The notes beneath the pieces were generated by a model that worked only from the letters and a program-made list of their open reading frames with translations, ran no database searches and was not told the origin of the DNA. From assembly GCA_965200465.1 (NCBI GenBank), contig OZ241358.1, forward strand, positions 744,001 to 808,000: a DNA stretch of 64,000 nucleotides, in the 5' to 3' direction. Position numbers and translations under genes: made by a program. Within the stretch, counting starts at the first letter, position 1. The number at the start of each line of letters is the position of its first letter. This DNA is from Azophilus sp965200465 (GTDB taxonomy: Bacteria > Pseudomonadota > Gammaproteobacteria > Pseudomonadales > Azotimanducaceae). Below, piece by piece: positions 53,514 to 62,453 of the stretch.

Positions 53514-53537
53514 AAAGCGGCGAATTGGACGCATTGT
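53510..53537 (+). promoter_or_regulatory. Possible heat-shock (sigma-32-like) promoter for clpB
   Basis: TTGAAA (53510-53515), a 14-base spacer and CGCATTGT (53530-53537) resemble the heat-shock consensus (CTTGAAA-N14-CCCCATnT) with a good -35 and a poor -10. Distance to clpB is 36 bases, and clpB is a classic sigma-32 target. The -35 overlaps the comEC stop. Weak match. Confidence 0.3.
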
Positions 53538-53573
53538 AGCGACAATAGCCGAATTTTGCTTGGAGCAGCACCG

Positions 53574-56159
53574 ATGCGCATGGAGCGAATGACCAGCCGT
53601 TTGCAGGGAGCCTTGGCCGACGCCCGCTCCTTGGCCGCCGGCCGGGACCACGCCGCCTTGGAGCCCGTCCACCTTCTCGCCACCCTGCTGGAGCCGGGGC
53701 CGGCCACGCTGATGCCCCTGTTGGTGCAGGCTGGCGGCCAAGCCGGGAAGATCGCCGATGGGATGGACGCCGCTCTGGACCGAGTGGCCACTCTGAAGAC
53801 TCCCACGGGAGACCTGCAGCCTTCCCAGGCATTGGTGCGTGTCCTGACCTTGGCGGATGGTCTGTCGCAAAAGGCTGGGGATCAGTACCTGTCCAGCGAA
53901 CAGGTGCTGCGGGCGCTGGCCAAGGACGCCGCGGTGCAGCGGGTGCTCGGCGACGCCGGGGTGGATCTCGGCCGACTCGAGGACGTCGTTGAGGCGGCGC
54001 GGGGCGGCGAAACCGTGCAGGACGCCGATGCGGAGGAGCATCGCCAAGCCTTGGCCAAGTATTGCATCGACCTCACCGAACGGGCGGAGCAGGGCAAGCT
54101 GGACCCGGTGATCGGGCGGGACGACGAAATCCGCCGCACCATCCAGGTGCTGCAGCGCCGCACCAAGAACAATCCGGTGCTGATCGGCGAACCCGGGGTG
54201 GGCAAGACGGCCATCGTCGAAGGCTTGGCGCAGCGCATCCTCAACGGCGAGGTGCCGGAGGGCCTGAAGAGCAAGCGCATTCTGGCCTTGGACATGGGAG
54301 CGCTCATCGCCGGCGCCAAGTTCCGCGGCGAGTTCGAGGAGCGCTTGAAGGCGGTGTTGAACGAACTGGCCAAGCAGGAGGGCAACATCGTGCTGTTCGT
54401 CGATGAGCTGCACACCATGGTCGGTGCCGGCAAGGCCGAAGGGTCCATGGACGCCGGCAACATGCTGAAGCCGGCCTTGGCGCGGGGAGACCTGCACTGC
54501 GTGGGCGCCACCACCTTGGACGAGTACCGTCAGCACATCGAAAAGGACGCCGCCTTGGAGCGCCGCTTCCAGCAGGTGCTGATCGACGAGCCCAGCGTGG
54601 AGGACAGCATCGCCATCCTGCGCGGCCTTAAGGAGCGCTACGAGCTGCACCACGGCGTTGACATCACGGACCCGGCCATCGTCGCCGCCGCCCGGCTGTC
54701 GCACCGCTACATCTCCGGCCGGCAACTGCCGGACAAGGCCATCGACCTGATCGACGAGGCCGCCAGCCGCATCCGCATGGAGATCGACTCCAAGCCCGAG
54801 GTCATGGACCGGCTGGAGCGCCGCCTCATTCAGCAGAAGATGGAGATCGAGGCGTTGAAGCAGGAAGGCGACGAGGCCAGCAAGCGGCGCCTTGCGGACT
54901 TGCGGCGCAGCGCCGAGGGCTTGGAGCGCGAGTTTGCTGACTTGGAGGAGGTTTGGAAGGCGGAGAAGGCTAGCCTGCGCGGCGCCCAGGACATCAAGGA
55001 GGAGCTGGAGGCGGCCCGCATGGCCTTGGAGGCGGCGCGGCGCGGCAGCGACTTGGCGCGCATGTCGGAACTGCAGTACGGCCGCATTCCCGAACTGGAG
55101 CGGCGCCTCGCCGCCGCCACCGAGCCCGTGCATCATGAGCTGCTGCGCAACAAGGTCACGGATGAGGAGGTCGCCGAAGTGGTCTATCGCTGGACCGGCA
55201 TCCCGGTGGCGAAGCTTTTGGAGGGGGACCGGGAAAAGCTGCTGCACTTGGAGCAGGACCTGCATAGGCGAGTGGTTGGCCAGGACGAAGCGGTGCGCGT
55301 GGTGGCGGACGCCGTGCGCCGCTCCCGGGCCGGGCTGGCGGACCCCAACCGGCCCAACGGCTCGTTCATGTTCCTAGGCCCCACCGGAGTGGGCAAGACC
55401 GAGCTTTGCAAGGCCTTGGCCGCCACCCTGTTCGACAGCGAGGAGGCCCTGCTGCGGGTCGATATGTCGGAGTTCATGGAGAAGCACTCGGTGGCCCGCT
55501 TGGTCGGCGCTCCGCCGGGCTACGTCGGCTACGAGGAGGGCGGCCATCTCACCGAACGAGTGCGGCGGCGGCCCTATTCGCTGATCCTGCTCGACGAAAT
55601 GGAGAAGGCGCACCCGGACGTCTTCAACATCCTGCTGCAGGTGCTTGACGACGGGCGCCTGACCGATGGCCACGGGCGCACCGTGGATTTTCGCAACTGC
55701 GTACTGGTGATGACCTCCAACCTAGGCTCCGAGGCCATTCAGGGCATGGTCGCCGATGCCGACTTTGACGGCATGAAGCAGTCCGTGCTCGACATTGTGC
55801 GGCGGCGCTTCCGCCCGGAGTTCATCAACCGCATAGACGACCTAGTGGTGTTCCACTCCCTGGACAAGGCGCAGGTGGGGCGCATCGCCGAGTTGCAGTT
55901 CGATTTGCTGCGCGGCCGCCTGCAGCAACAGGACGTCTCCATCCGCTTGGCGGAGGCGGCCCGCAACGCCTTGGTGGAGGAGGGCTATGACCCGGTTTAC
56001 GGCGCCCGCCCGCTCAAGCGGGTGATCCAAGTGCGCATTGAAAACCCGCTGGCGTCCAAACTGCTGGCCGGCGAAGTGGGGCCGGGCGATGAGGTGCAGG
56101 TGGGCCATCAGGACGGCGCCTTCAGTTTCCAAGCGGTCAAGGCGGTGGAGGCGGCCTGA
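53574..56159 (+). CDS. clpB: ATP-dependent disaggregase ClpB
   Basis: Hsp100 chaperone that, with DnaK, pulls proteins out of aggregates. The 861-residue protein has the N-domain (two repeats, 1-140), first AAA+ domain with Walker A GEPGVGKTA at about 203-211, the long M-domain coiled coil (about 400-525), second AAA+ domain with GPTGVGKTE at about 603-611 and VGYEEGGHLTE. The C-terminal domain is complete. The start is ATG at 53574 (MRMERMTSRLQGAL), which matches the family N-terminus; the ATG at 53556 is too far upstream. Confidence 0.97.
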   Translation: MRMERMTSRLQGALADARSLAAGRDHAALEPVHLLATLLEPGPATLMPLLVQAGGQAGKIADGMDAALDRVATLKTPTGDLQPSQALVRVLTLADGLSQKAGDQYLSSEQVLRALAKDAAVQRVLGDAGVDLGRLEDVVEAARGGETVQDADAEEHRQALAKYCIDLTERAEQGKLDPVIGRDDEIRRTIQVLQRRTKNNPVLIGEPGVGKTAIVEGLAQRILNGEVPEGLKSKRILALDMGALIAGAKFRGEFEERLKAVLNELAKQEGNIVLFVDELHTMVGAGKAEGSMDAGNMLKPALARGDLHCVGATTLDEYRQHIEKDAALERRFQQVLIDEPSVEDSIAILRGLKERYELHHGVDITDPAIVAAARLSHRYISGRQLPDKAIDLIDEAASRIRMEIDSKPEVMDRLERRLIQQKMEIEALKQEGDEASKRRLADLRRSAEGLEREFADLEEVWKAEKASLRGAQDIKEELEAARMALEAARRGSDLARMSELQYGRIPELERRLAAATEPVHHELLRNKVTDEEVAEVVYRWTGIPVAKLLEGDREKLLHLEQDLHRRVVGQDEAVRVVADAVRRSRAGLADPNRPNGSFMFLGPTGVGKTELCKALAATLFDSEEALLRVDMSEFMEKHSVARLVGAPPGYVGYEEGGHLTERVRRRPYSLILLDEMEKAHPDVFNILLQVLDDGRLTDGHGRTVDFRNCVLVMTSNLGSEAIQGMVADADFDGMKQSVLDIVRRRFRPEFINRIDDLVVFHSLDKAQVGRIAELQFDLLRGRLQQQDVSIRLAEAARNALVEEGYDPVYGARPLKRVIQVRIENPLASKLLAGEVGPGDEVQVGHQDGAFSFQAVKAVEAA

Positions 56160-56223
56160 TCCCGCCAACGCCGCTGCGGCTGCCGGTGCGCGGGAGGACC
56201 GCGTTCCCAGGCATCAGGCGGTC

Positions 56224-56311
56224 GTAAGTCCCGCTCATGCAATCGCCGAAAAACCCTTGCACGGTGCGCCTTGCAATGCACTTCAACGATTCCTTAAGCG
56301 GGGATCGGGGG
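56224..56311 (+). repeat. Dispersed intergenic repeat, copy B
   Basis: Second copy of the element at 9072-9158, in the same orientation relative to the following gene. Exact blocks of 23 and 22 bases are shared (56254-56276, 56284-56305). It sits 53 bases before the coiled-coil gene and 65 after clpB, so both copies lie just upstream of membrane-protein genes. Confidence 0.75.
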
Positions 56312-56363
56312 ATTGGGGGGAAGTGGTTGCGGAATCGCCGCCGTTAGTGCTAGCTTACCCGGC

Positions 56364-56744
56364 ATGGGCAATCAGAGCGCAACTGGCGGCGGGAGCAACA
56401 CGCGTGAGGTTCGCGCCATCGTCGGCACCGGCGTGGTGCTGGCGGGGTTGTTCATTGCGCAGATGGGCCTGTTCGCCACGCAGATCGGCTGGCTGCGGGA
56501 AGACCTGAGCGATGACCGGGACGACTTGCGCAACGACATAGCCGAGTTGCGGCGTGAATTTAGCGACCGCATGGACAGGTTGGAGATGCGCATGGACAGG
56601 CTGGAAGTGCGCATGGACAGGCTGGAGATGCGCATGGACGGCTTCGACAAGCGCATGGACAGTTTTGACGTGCGCCTCGCCCGCATTGAGGAGCGCTTGG
56701 ATATACAGCCGGTTCCCGCCGCCGCAGGGCCGGCATTGGCGTAA
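56364..56744 (+). CDS. Small membrane-anchored coiled-coil protein with tandem heptads
   Basis: 126-residue protein; no named family. A short polar N-terminus (MGNQSATGGGSNTREVR) leads into one membrane helix (about 18-38, AIVGTGVVLAGLFIAQMGLF). A charged coiled coil of about 65 residues follows, built from near-identical 7-residue units of the type RMDRLEM/RMDRLEV. The DNA repeats are 21 bases each. The protein could form a helical bundle at the membrane, for example as a spacer or scaffold. The ATG at 56364 is chosen; an in-frame ATG at 56313 would overlap the repeat element. Confidence 0.55.
   Translation: MGNQSATGGGSNTREVRAIVGTGVVLAGLFIAQMGLFATQIGWLREDLSDDRDDLRNDIAELRREFSDRMDRLEMRMDRLEVRMDRLEMRMDGFDKRMDSFDVRLARIEERLDIQPVPAAAGPALA
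56568..56672 (+). repeat. 21-bp tandem repeat (five units) in the coiled-coil gene
   Basis: Units begin at 56568, 56589, 56610, 56631 and 56652, each CGCATGGAC followed by a 12-base variable part. The first three are nearly identical; the last two diverge. Because 21 is a multiple of three, unit gain or loss would change protein length by one heptad without breaking the frame. Confidence 0.85.
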
Positions 56745-56850
56745 GTTGAACCCTGACCGCGGCCGCCCGGCTGGTTTTTTGGGCGGCTGAAGGCTTGGCG
56801 CGGCTGGCGGCGCATCCACTCCGACGGTCGGGCGAACCCAAGGCGTTGTG

Positions 56851-57675
56851 ATGATAAAGAAATGCCTCTTTCCCGTAGCCGGCTACGGCACCCGGTTTTT
56901 GCCGGCCACCAAGGCGATGCCGAAGGAGATGCTCCCTGTCCTGAACAAGCCCTTGGTGCAGTATGGGGTGGAGGAGGCTCTTGAAGCCGGGCTGACGGAC
57001 ATCGGCTTCGTCACCGGCCGCGGCAAGCGGGCGATAGAGGACCACTTCGACCTAAGCTACGAGCTTGAGGACCAAATCCAAGGCACCGGCAAGGAGGAGC
57101 TGCTGACGGACATCCGCAAGCTGATGCGGCGCTGCACCTTCTCCTACACCCGGCAGGGCGCCATGCGCGGCCTTGGCCACGGCATTCAAAGCGGCCGGAC
57201 GCTGATCGGCGACGAACCCTTCGCCGTGGTCTTGGCCGATGACCTATGCTTCGGCGGGCAGGCCGGTGTGCTCAAGCAGATGGTGGCCGTGTTCAAGCAG
57301 TTCAGGTGCAGCGTCGTGGCCATTGAGGAAGTGGCTGAGGCGGACACCGGCAACTACGGCGTCATCGCCGGGGAAGCCATTACCGAGCGCATTTTCCGCG
57401 TCACGGACATGGTTGAGAAGCCATCGCCGGATGAGGCGCCGAGCAACCTTTCCATCGTTGGTCGATACATTCTGACGCCGGACATTTTTGAGATTCTGGA
57501 CGCCACCGAACCCGACCCCAGCGGCGAAATCCAAATTACCGACGCGCTGCGCACCCAAGCAAGGCAAGGAGCGGTGGTCGCCTACAAGTTCCAGGGAAAG
57601 CGCTTCGACTGCGGTTCGGTGCCGGGATTCGTGGAGGCCACCAACTACTGCTACGCCCGTCAGGAATTTGCTTGA
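56851..57675 (+). CDS. galU: UTP--glucose-1-phosphate uridylyltransferase
   Basis: Makes UDP-glucose for LPS, capsule and other glycans. The 274-residue protein has the nucleotide-binding start PVAGYGTRFLPATKAMPKEM, LADDLCF, EEVAEADTGNYGVI and the closing GKRFDCGSVPGFVEATNYC. The ATG at 56851 has an AAGG site; the adjacent GTG at 56848 is possible. It is followed after about 120 bases by the lipid A export/kinase fusion gene. Confidence 0.95.
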   Translation: MIKKCLFPVAGYGTRFLPATKAMPKEMLPVLNKPLVQYGVEEALEAGLTDIGFVTGRGKRAIEDHFDLSYELEDQIQGTGKEELLTDIRKLMRRCTFSYTRQGAMRGLGHGIQSGRTLIGDEPFAVVLADDLCFGGQAGVLKQMVAVFKQFRCSVVAIEEVAEADTGNYGVIAGEAITERIFRVTDMVEKPSPDEAPSNLSIVGRYILTPDIFEILDATEPDPSGEIQITDALRTQARQGAVVAYKFQGKRFDCGSVPGFVEATNYCYARQEFA

Positions 57676-57798
57676 CCTGCGCTTGCCCGCCATCTTCATG
57701 GTTCCCACCGCCTTTGCTCGCCAACTGCTCCGGCCTCCTTGGAAGCCGGCCGATGGCTTCGCCAAGGTGCCCTTGGCGCCGCTTGCGGAAGGCGGGCC

Positions 57799-60633
57799 AT
57801 GAGCCGCTCCGCTCCGCTCGGCCAGGGTGCGTCCGATTGGGCCATCTACAAGCGGCTGCTCTCCTACGTTCGGCCTCATTGGGCGTTGTTCGCAGTCTCC
57901 ACGGCGGCGTTTCTCATCGCCAGCGGCGCCGAAGCCTACTTCATCAAACTTTTTGGGGACTTGATCGACAATTGGGAGCAGGGATTGGCCGACGCGGCGC
58001 TCTTCATCCCCTTGGCCATGGTGGGCGCGGCCTTGGTTCGCGGCGGCGGCGAGGTGGTGGGCGAAGTCACCCTCAGCCAGGTGTCCTTGACCGTTGTGCA
58101 TAACCTGCGGCTGGCCCTGTTCGAGCAACTGCTGCACATGCCCAGCGCCTACTTTGACGCCAGTTCCCAAGGGCATTTGGTTTCCCGAATCACCTTCAAC
58201 GCGGCGGAACTGCGGGAGACCGGCACCGCCGTTTTGAAGTCCATCGTTCAGGACGGCGGCAAGATCCTCGTCTATTTGGCCTACATGGCCTATTTGAGCT
58301 GGACCCTCACCCTGATCTTCATAGCCGCCATGCCCGTTCTGGCCTTAACGGTGCGCTACGCCAGCCGTCGATTGCGCAGCATCGCCCAGCGCATCCAAAC
58401 CTCCATGGGAGACGTCACCCATGTGGCGACGGAGGTCGTTGCCGGCTACCGCGTGGTGCGCATCTTTGGCGGCGAGGACTACGAACGGCAACGCTTTCAG
58501 CGGGCCAGCCGCGCCAATCGCCGCCGCAACCTGAAAATGGTGGGGGTGAAGGTGTCGAGCACCCAGAGCATCCAGGTTCTGATCGTGGTGGTCATCGCGG
58601 CGGTGGTCGGCTTGCTGGCCCGTCGGGAAATCGGCCACGGGCTTTCCACGGGGGAGCTGGTCATTTTTCTCGGCCTGGCCGGACTGTTGGTGCGCCCCGT
58701 GCGCAAGCTCACGGTGATCAACGTCTGGCTGCAGAAGGGCTTGGCGGCGGCCACCGACATCTTCGCGCAGCTGGATGCGGCGCGTGAAGACGACAGCGGC
58801 GTCAAAAGAGCGGAGCGGGTGCAGGGACGAATCCAATTCCGCGACGTCTGCTTCGCCTACGCCGCCGGTCAGGAAGCGGTGCTCCGGGACATTAACCTCA
58901 GCATTGCGCCGGGGCGGACGGTGGCCTTGGTGGGCCCCTCCGGCGGCGGCAAATCGACCTTGGCCAGCTTGCTTTCCCGCTTCCGCGAAGCCGACAGCGG
59001 CCAAGTGCTGATCGACGGCCTGCCCGTTGGGGAATACGACCGGGCCAACCTGAGAAGCCAAATCGCCTTGGTTTCCCAGCAGGTGACCCTGTTCAATGAC
59101 ACTCTGCGGGCCAACATCGCCTACGGCGCCTTGGCCGGGGCCGAGGCGGGCGCCTTGGAGGAAGCGGTGCGCCGCGCCCACGCCGACGGCTTCATCAGCC
59201 GCCTGCCCAAGGGGCTGGACACGGTGGTCGGGCACGGCGGCATCACGCTTTCCGGCGGGGAGCGCCAGCGCATCGCCATCGCCAGGGCGTTGCTTAAGGA
59301 CGCCCCCATACTGATCCTGGACGAAGCGACCTCGGCCCTCGACACGGAGTCCGAGCGCCAGGTTCAAGCCGCTCTCGATGAGGTCATGCACGGGCGCACC
59401 ACCATCGTCATCGCCCATCGCCTGTCCACCGTTGAAAAGGCGGACTTGATCTGCGTCTTGGACCAAGGACGCATTGTGGAGCGCGGCGACCATGCCGCCC
59501 TGCTGGCCAACGGCGGGCTCTACGCCAACCTCCATGACGCCGGCTTGCAGGGCTCGCAGGAGCCGGCGGCGGAAGGCGCGGCCCGGTCCGAGCCGGCGGC
59601 GCCAATCCGCCCGGCGGCCGGCGCCGTCTCGCCTCTGGTTCGCGCTTGGCGGCGCGGGGCTTGGTGGGTTCCCTTGCTGGCGCCGGCCGCTTGGCTGTTT
59701 GGCTTGGTCGTCAAGCGTCGGCGCTTGGCCGTGCTGACCGGCAGGGCGCCGCCTTGGCGCGCCCCGGCGCCGGTGATCGTGGTGGGCGGCCTGACGGTGG
59801 GCGGCGTCGGCAAGACGCCTCTGGTCATCTGGCTTGCGCAATGGCTTAAGGAGCGCGGGCTGCGGCCGGGCGTCGTCTCCCGCGGCTACGGCGGCCGCGG
59901 CAACCGCCGCCCCCTGCGGGTTCCCGCCGAGGGCGCGGACCCGGCCCAGTGCGGCGACGAGCCGGTGCTCATCGCCTTGCGCACCGGCTGCCCGGTGGTG
60001 GTTTGCCGGGACCGGGTGCGGGCGGTGCAGGCGCTGCTTGCCGATGGCGAAGTCGATGTGGTCATCACCGATGACGGACTGCAGCACTACCGCTTGGCGC
60101 GGGACTTGGAGGTCGCCGTCATCGACGGCCAGCTTGGGTTCGGGAACGGCCGCCTGCTTCCGGCCGGGCCGCTCAGGGAGCCGGCGAGCCGGCTGGCGGA
60201 GGTGGACTGGGTGGTCTGCAATGGGCGCCGCTGCGGCGCGGCGGCGGAGGAAGCCTTGATGGTCATGCGCCCCACCGCCTTCGTCAATCTGCATAGCGGC
60301 CTCCGGCTGGCGCCGGCGGAATTCACCAAGAGGCACCGCAGCGTCCATGGGGTGGCCGGCATCGGCAACCCGGACCGCTTCTTGCACGCTTTGCGGAGCT
60401 TGGGCCTGCAGGTCCAGCCGCATTGGCTGGACGACCACCATGTCTTCACGGGCAAGGAAGTTCTCTTCGCCGACGAACTGCCGGTGGTCTGCACCGACAA
60501 GGACGCGGTCAAGCTCAGCCGGCTGCCGACGCCCGTGCCCCAGTGTTGGCGGCTGCAGGTCGCTGCGGACATCGACGCCGCCGGCCTGGACCTATTGCAG
60601 CGGGCTCTCAAGCGCCAGGCGATTCTGCCGTGA
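57799..60633 (+). CDS. msbA-lpxK: Fused lipid A flippase MsbA and tetraacyldisaccharide 4'-kinase LpxK
   Basis: One open frame of 944 residues carries two enzymes that are normally separate neighbours. Residues about 15-580 are a complete MsbA-type ABC exporter: six-helix membrane domain, Walker A GPSGGGKST (about 380), signature LSGGERQR (about 484) and Walker B ILILDEATSALD (about 504). After an Ala/Pro/Glu-rich linker (about 582-615), LpxK follows: WWVPLLAPAAWLFGLVVKRR, the P-loop GGLTVGGVGKTP (about 664), RGYGGRG and ITDDGLQHYRLARDLEVAVI. No in-frame ATG or GTG lies between the two parts, so a separate LpxK start is unlikely. LpxK phosphorylates lipid A precursor at the 4' position and MsbA flips lipid A-core; a fusion would place both steps in one membrane protein. 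The kdsB start overlaps its stop. Confidence 0.9.
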   Translation: MSRSAPLGQGASDWAIYKRLLSYVRPHWALFAVSTAAFLIASGAEAYFIKLFGDLIDNWEQGLADAALFIPLAMVGAALVRGGGEVVGEVTLSQVSLTVVHNLRLALFEQLLHMPSAYFDASSQGHLVSRITFNAAELRETGTAVLKSIVQDGGKILVYLAYMAYLSWTLTLIFIAAMPVLALTVRYASRRLRSIAQRIQTSMGDVTHVATEVVAGYRVVRIFGGEDYERQRFQRASRANRRRNLKMVGVKVSSTQSIQVLIVVVIAAVVGLLARREIGHGLSTGELVIFLGLAGLLVRPVRKLTVINVWLQKGLAAATDIFAQLDAAREDDSGVKRAERVQGRIQFRDVCFAYAAGQEAVLRDINLSIAPGRTVALVGPSGGGKSTLASLLSRFREADSGQVLIDGLPVGEYDRANLRSQIALVSQQVTLFNDTLRANIAYGALAGAEAGALEEAVRRAHADGFISRLPKGLDTVVGHGGITLSGGERQRIAIARALLKDAPILILDEATSALDTESERQVQAALDEVMHGRTTIVIAHRLSTVEKADLICVLDQGRIVERGDHAALLANGGLYANLHDAGLQGSQEPAAEGAARSEPAAPIRPAAGAVSPLVRAWRRGAWWVPLLAPAAWLFGLVVKRRRLAVLTGRAPPWRAPAPVIVVGGLTVGGVGKTPLVIWLAQWLKERGLRPGVVSRGYGGRGNRRPLRVPAEGADPAQCGDEPVLIALRTGCPVVVCRDRVRAVQALLADGEVDVVITDDGLQHYRLARDLEVAVIDGQLGFGNGRLLPAGPLREPASRLAEVDWVVCNGRRCGAAAEEALMVMRPTAFVNLHSGLRLAPAEFTKRHRSVHGVAGIGNPDRFLHALRSLGLQVQPHWLDDHHVFTGKEVLFADELPVVCTDKDAVKLSRLPTPVPQCWRLQVAADIDAAGLDLLQRALKRQAILP

Positions 60634-61382
60634 CCTTCAAGGCGGTCATTCCGGCGCGCTTCGCCTCCACCCGCCTGCCCGGCAAGCCGCTCCTCAAGAT
60701 CGGCGGACAGGCGATGGTTGTGCGGGTGGCGGAGCAGGCAAGGGCCGCCGGGGCGGAGGAGGTGATCGTCGCCACGGACGATGAGCGCATTCGCCGAGTG
60801 GTGGAGGATGGCGGCTACCGGGCCGTGGTGACGGACGCCGGCCATGCTTGCGGTTCGGAGCGGGTGGGCGAGGTGGCGGCCTCGGAGGCTTGGCCGGAGG
60901 CGACGATCGTGCTCAACGTGCAGGGCGACGAGCCTTTGGCGCCCCCGGCGCTCATGCGGCAATTGGCTGAAGCCTTGGCGGCCGACGCGCTGCTGGAGAT
61001 GGCCACCCTGTGCGAACCCATCGTGCGCCGGCGGGATTTGCAGGACCCCAATGTCGTCAAGGTCGTTAGAGACAAGGGAGGCTTCGCCTTGTATTTTTCC
61101 CGCTCCCCCGTGCCGATGGCCCGGGACGGCTACCCTAGGAAGCTGGGCGGCCTTTGGCGCCGGCATGTCGGCATCTACGCCTTTCGCACTGGCGCCTTGC
61201 GCCGAATGGCGACGCTGCCGCCAAGCCCTCTGGAGGTCGTTGAGCGCCTGGAGCAATTGCGGGCGCTGGAGAACGGCGTGGACATTCTGGTGCTGGATGC
61301 CTGCTGCGCCGTTCCCGGCGGCGTCGACACGCCGGCGGACCTTGCTCGGGTGCGGCGTCTGGCGCGAAACCTTCGGCGCTGA
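60630..61382 (+). CDS. kdsB: 3-deoxy-manno-octulosonate cytidylyltransferase
   Basis: Activates KDO with CTP for LPS core synthesis. The 250-residue protein starts with VIPARFASTRLPGKPLLKIG and has the ATDDERI and VQGDEPLAPP metal/sugar motifs and HVGIYAFR. The GTG start overlaps the lpxK stop (GTGA), which fits coupling within the lipid A/LPS operon. It is slightly longer than the strict family minimum, with no missing residues noted. Confidence 0.95.
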   Translation: MTFKAVIPARFASTRLPGKPLLKIGGQAMVVRVAEQARAAGAEEVIVATDDERIRRVVEDGGYRAVVTDAGHACGSERVGEVAASEAWPEATIVLNVQGDEPLAPPALMRQLAEALAADALLEMATLCEPIVRRRDLQDPNVVKVVRDKGGFALYFSRSPVPMARDGYPRKLGGLWRRHVGIYAFRTGALRRMATLPPSPLEVVERLEQLRALENGVDILVLDACCAVPGGVDTPADLARVRRLARNLRR

Positions 61383-61436
61383 GGCGGTTTCCAGGATGCG
61401 GGGTTGCGGGGCACTGGGCGCGGGGTAGGGGGGCGG

Positions 61437-62453
61437 ATGGAGCCTTATGCACCGGGAACGGCTTGGACGCCGGTGCCGAACGCCCTGGGCGTGCCCTGCG
61501 CCGCCCGGCGCCTGCGCTTCGTTCGCTCCGAACGGGCGCTGATGGACGCCCTGTCCGGCTGCCAGCAAGCCTTGGTGGTGGGCCAACGCAGCAATCTGGT
61601 GCTGCCGAGGCGGCTTGCCCGTCCGTTGTTGGTGGCGGCCTGGCGCGGCTTGCGGCTTGCTCGGGACGGCGCCGATGCGCTGTTGACCGCCGCCGCCGGC
61701 GAAAGCTGGCATGCCTTGGTTCGCTACAGCTTAGGAAGAGGCCTCGGCGGCTTGGAGAACTTGGCCCTGATTCCGGGGAGCGTCGGCGCCGCCCCCATTC
61801 AGAACATCGGCGCCTACGGAGTGGAGCTGTCCGAGCGCCTGACCGAAGTGAGGGTGCTGGACCGTCAGGACGGCTGCGTTCGCGCCTTGGCGCCGTCGGC
61901 CTGTGGATTCGGCTATCGCACCAGCCTGTTCAAGGCGCAGCCGGACCGCTATGTGGTGCTTGGCGTCACTTTGCGCTTGGGGCCTTGCAATCCCTTGGTG
62001 CTGGAGTACCCGGACATCAAGCGGGAACTGGCCCGCCTCGGGCGGAGCAAACCCAGCCGCCGCCAAGTGGCCGAGGCGGTCATCCGCGTTCGCCGCCGCA
62101 AGCTGCCGGACCCCAGACTCTGGGGCAATGTCGGCAGCTTCTTCAAAAATCCGGTGGTCTCCGAGGACGCCGCTGCGCACATGGCGCAGGGCCATCCCGG
62201 CTTGGCGGCCCACTCGATCGCAGGCGGAGTTAAGCTTTCGGCGGCGCAGCTGATCGACCTGTGCGGCTGGAAGGGGCGGCGGCTGGGCAAGGTGGGCGTC
62301 TGGCCGCGGCAGCCCTTGGTGCTCGTCAACCACGGGGGCGGGGCAGGGGAGGACTTCCTGGCCCTTGGAGAGCGCATTCGCCAGTCCGTCATGGAGCGCT
62401 TTGGCGTGTGGCTGGAGTTGGAGCCCGCCGCCCTCAGACCGCATCCTCCCTGA
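61437..62453 (+). CDS. murB: UDP-N-acetylenolpyruvoylglucosamine reductase
   Basis: FAD enzyme that reduces the enolpyruvyl group to give UDP-MurNAc for peptidoglycan. The 338-residue protein has the FAD-binding segment LVVGQRSNLVLP, IPGSVGAAPIQNIGAYGVEL, the GYRTSLFK arginine site, the catalytic Ser in GNVGSFFKNPVV and the C-terminal Glu region GVWLELEP. The long linker before GNVGSF marks it as a type I enzyme (E. coli-like). The ATG at 61437 fits the family start; the frame is open upstream to 61404 but does not match. It overlaps the convergent RNase E gene by 20 bases. Confidence 0.93.
   Translation: MEPYAPGTAWTPVPNALGVPCAARRLRFVRSERALMDALSGCQQALVVGQRSNLVLPRRLARPLLVAAWRGLRLARDGADALLTAAAGESWHALVRYSLGRGLGGLENLALIPGSVGAAPIQNIGAYGVELSERLTEVRVLDRQDGCVRALAPSACGFGYRTSLFKAQPDRYVVLGVTLRLGPCNPLVLEYPDIKRELARLGRSKPSRRQVAEAVIRVRRRKLPDPRLWGNVGSFFKNPVVSEDAAAHMAQGHPGLAAHSIAGGVKLSAAQLIDLCGWKGRRLGKVGVWPRQPLVLVNHGGGAGEDFLALGERIRQSVMERFGVWLELEPAALRPHPP

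Noticed and set aside
53460..55265. 601-codon open frame antisense to clpB
   Set aside because: Shadow of clpB; composition is typical of antisense frames in GC-rich DNA.
56568..56672. Reading the 21-bp tandem repeat as a non-coding satellite or CRISPR-like array
   Set aside because: It is in frame within a gene, lacks unique spacers and encodes heptads of a coiled coil.
58345..60441. 698-codon open frame antisense to msbA-lpxK
   Set aside because: No domain, Gln/His/Asp-rich shadow frame of a strongly conserved gene.
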